Positions 63,416 to 64,000 of a stretch of 64,000 bases of DNA are shown here, piece by piece. How positions within the stretch are numbered: the stretch's first letter is position 1; every line of letters begins with the position of its first letter. Source of the DNA: Geminocystis sp. M7585_C2015_104 (GTDB taxonomy: Bacteria > Cyanobacteriota > Cyanobacteriia > Cyanobacteriales > Cyanobacteriaceae); contig DVEF01000015.1 of the NCBI GenBank assembly GCA_015295805.1, forward strand, positions 18,452 through 82,451. The letters run 5' to 3'. The notes below the pieces were generated by a model. That model worked only from the letters and a program-made list of their open reading frames with translations, was not told the DNA's origin and made no database searches. The position numbers and the translations under genes were made by a program.

Positions 63416-64000
63416 ATGGCCAAGCTGTATTATGACAATGATGCTAGTCTAGATTTTATCATTAACAAAAAAGTGGCGATAATTGGCTATGGTTCACAGG
63501 GACACGCCCATGCCCTAAACTTGAAAGACAGTGGGGTAGAAGTAATAGTAGGGCTATATGAGGGCAGCAAATCCTGGGAAAAGGCAGAAGCGGCGGGATT
63601 AAAGGTGTACAAGGTGGCAGAGGCGGCGGCGGCGGCAGACTGGATTATGATTTTGTTACCAGATGAAGTACAGCCCAGTGTATACAAACAGGAAATCGAA
63701 GCCTATCTAAAGGCTGGAAAGGTATTATCCTTTGCCCATGGTTTTAACATCCACTTTGGACAGATTATCCCACCATCAGATGTAGATGTAGTAATGATAG
63801 CACCAAAGGGGCCTGGACATCTTGTTAGACGCACTTATGAACAAGGACAAGGAGTGCCAGCTTTATTTGCAGTACACCAAAACGCTTCTGGTGAGGCAAG
63901 GGAAAGGGCAATGGCTTATGCCAAGGCTATTGGGGGCACCAGGGCTGGAATACTAGAAACTACATTCCGAGAGGAGACAGAGACTGATTTATTTGGCGAA
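63416..64000 (+). CDS. ilvC: Ketol-acid reductoisomerase (partial, runs off the right edge)
   Basis: IlvC rearranges and reduces acetolactate in valine, leucine and isoleucine synthesis. The 195 visible residues hold the NADPH-binding motif [10 protein letters not shown] (24-33), the cofactor loop [24 protein letters not shown] and the [14 protein letters not shown] motif. They end in [10 protein letters not shown], where the metal-binding helical domain begins. The start follows AAAGAGGTGG. The C-terminal domain lies beyond the window. Confidence 0.96.
   Translation, partial: MAKLYYDNDASLDFIINKKVAIIGYGSQGHAHALNLKDSGVEVIVGLYEGSKSWEKAEAAGLKVYKVAEAAAAADWIMILLPDEVQPSVYKQEIEAYLKAGKVLSFAHGFNIHFGQIIPPSDVDVVMIAPKGPGHLVRRTYEQGQGVPALFAVHQNASGEARERAMAYAKAIGGTRAGILETTFREETETDLFGE

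Overview
The window is a piece of a cyanobacterial chromosome of moderate G+C content. Evidence for this is Psb27, NdhM, PipX, Ycf39, a plant-type ferredoxin, a cytochrome c6-like protein, a glutamine (glnA-type) riboswitch ahead of a glutamine-synthetase inactivating-factor gene, and the neighbouring genes for aspartate-semialdehyde dehydrogenase, DapA and RNase J. I saw no copy of the HIP1 octamer GCGATCGC, which many cyanobacterial genomes carry in large numbers. I saw no tRNA, rRNA, tmRNA, CRISPR array, transposase or prophage genes. About 56 protein genes are supported, nearly all of them core housekeeping or envelope genes.

Layout. 0-8.5 kb: SecA, a GT39 membrane glycosyltransferase, an LptF/G-type permease, a RodZ-like protein, an RsuA/RluB-type pseudouridine synthase and a DUF2993 protein. 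8.7-11.3 kb: a compact nitrogen-control cluster with PipX, then (past a GT4 gene) a glutamine riboswitch, a 46-aa GifA-like protein, a 51-aa protein resembling the PII-interactor PirA, a terminator and NdhM. 11.3-20.9 kb: a PepSY-like membrane protein, a nucleotide-sugar epimerase, PrmA, SerA, a secreted TPR protein, several small cyanobacterial proteins, ferredoxin, a TrmH-type methyltransferase and a secreted GHL10-type hydrolase. 20.9-21.9 kb: a gap with hairpins and a decayed gene. 21.9-36.8 kb: a GAF protein, RimM, an ABC1/UbiB kinase, RNase J, DapA, Asd, Psb27, an ArsA/Get3-like ATPase with an HSP20-like tail, a repeat-bearing lipoprotein and SMC. 36.9-44.4 kb: an orphan sugar-ABC permease, a repeat-rich gap, a MAPEG protein, a cytochrome c6-like protein, NAD synthetase, the cobalamin genes cobH-cobI-cobJ facing cobK, and a NifU-like scaffold. 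44.5-54.7 kb: Ycf39, SufS, an aldehyde dehydrogenase, a response regulator-histidine kinase, and a glycosyltransferase / alpha-beta hydrolase / TPR-GT61 run. 54.7-56.3 kb: a 1.6-kb gene-free stretch full of short palindromic repeats. 56.3-64 kb: an LptD-like DUF3769 protein, a phasin-like protein, ribosomal proteins L35 and L20, a degenerate sensor kinase, a fused aminodeoxychorismate synthase and the start of ilvC.

The most informative features are: the glutamine riboswitch with an overlapping NtcA-like repressor site and a candidate anti-Shine-Dalgarno strand; the family of short GATAATCATTCTCC-like palindromes concentrated in two gene-free regions, with a 76-bp direct repeat; a CobJ that keeps only a remnant of its usual CbiG partner domain; a Psb27 without the lipobox cysteine; and a kinase-like protein that has lost its phospho-accepting histidine. 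No wholly new multi-gene system could be shown from sequence alone.
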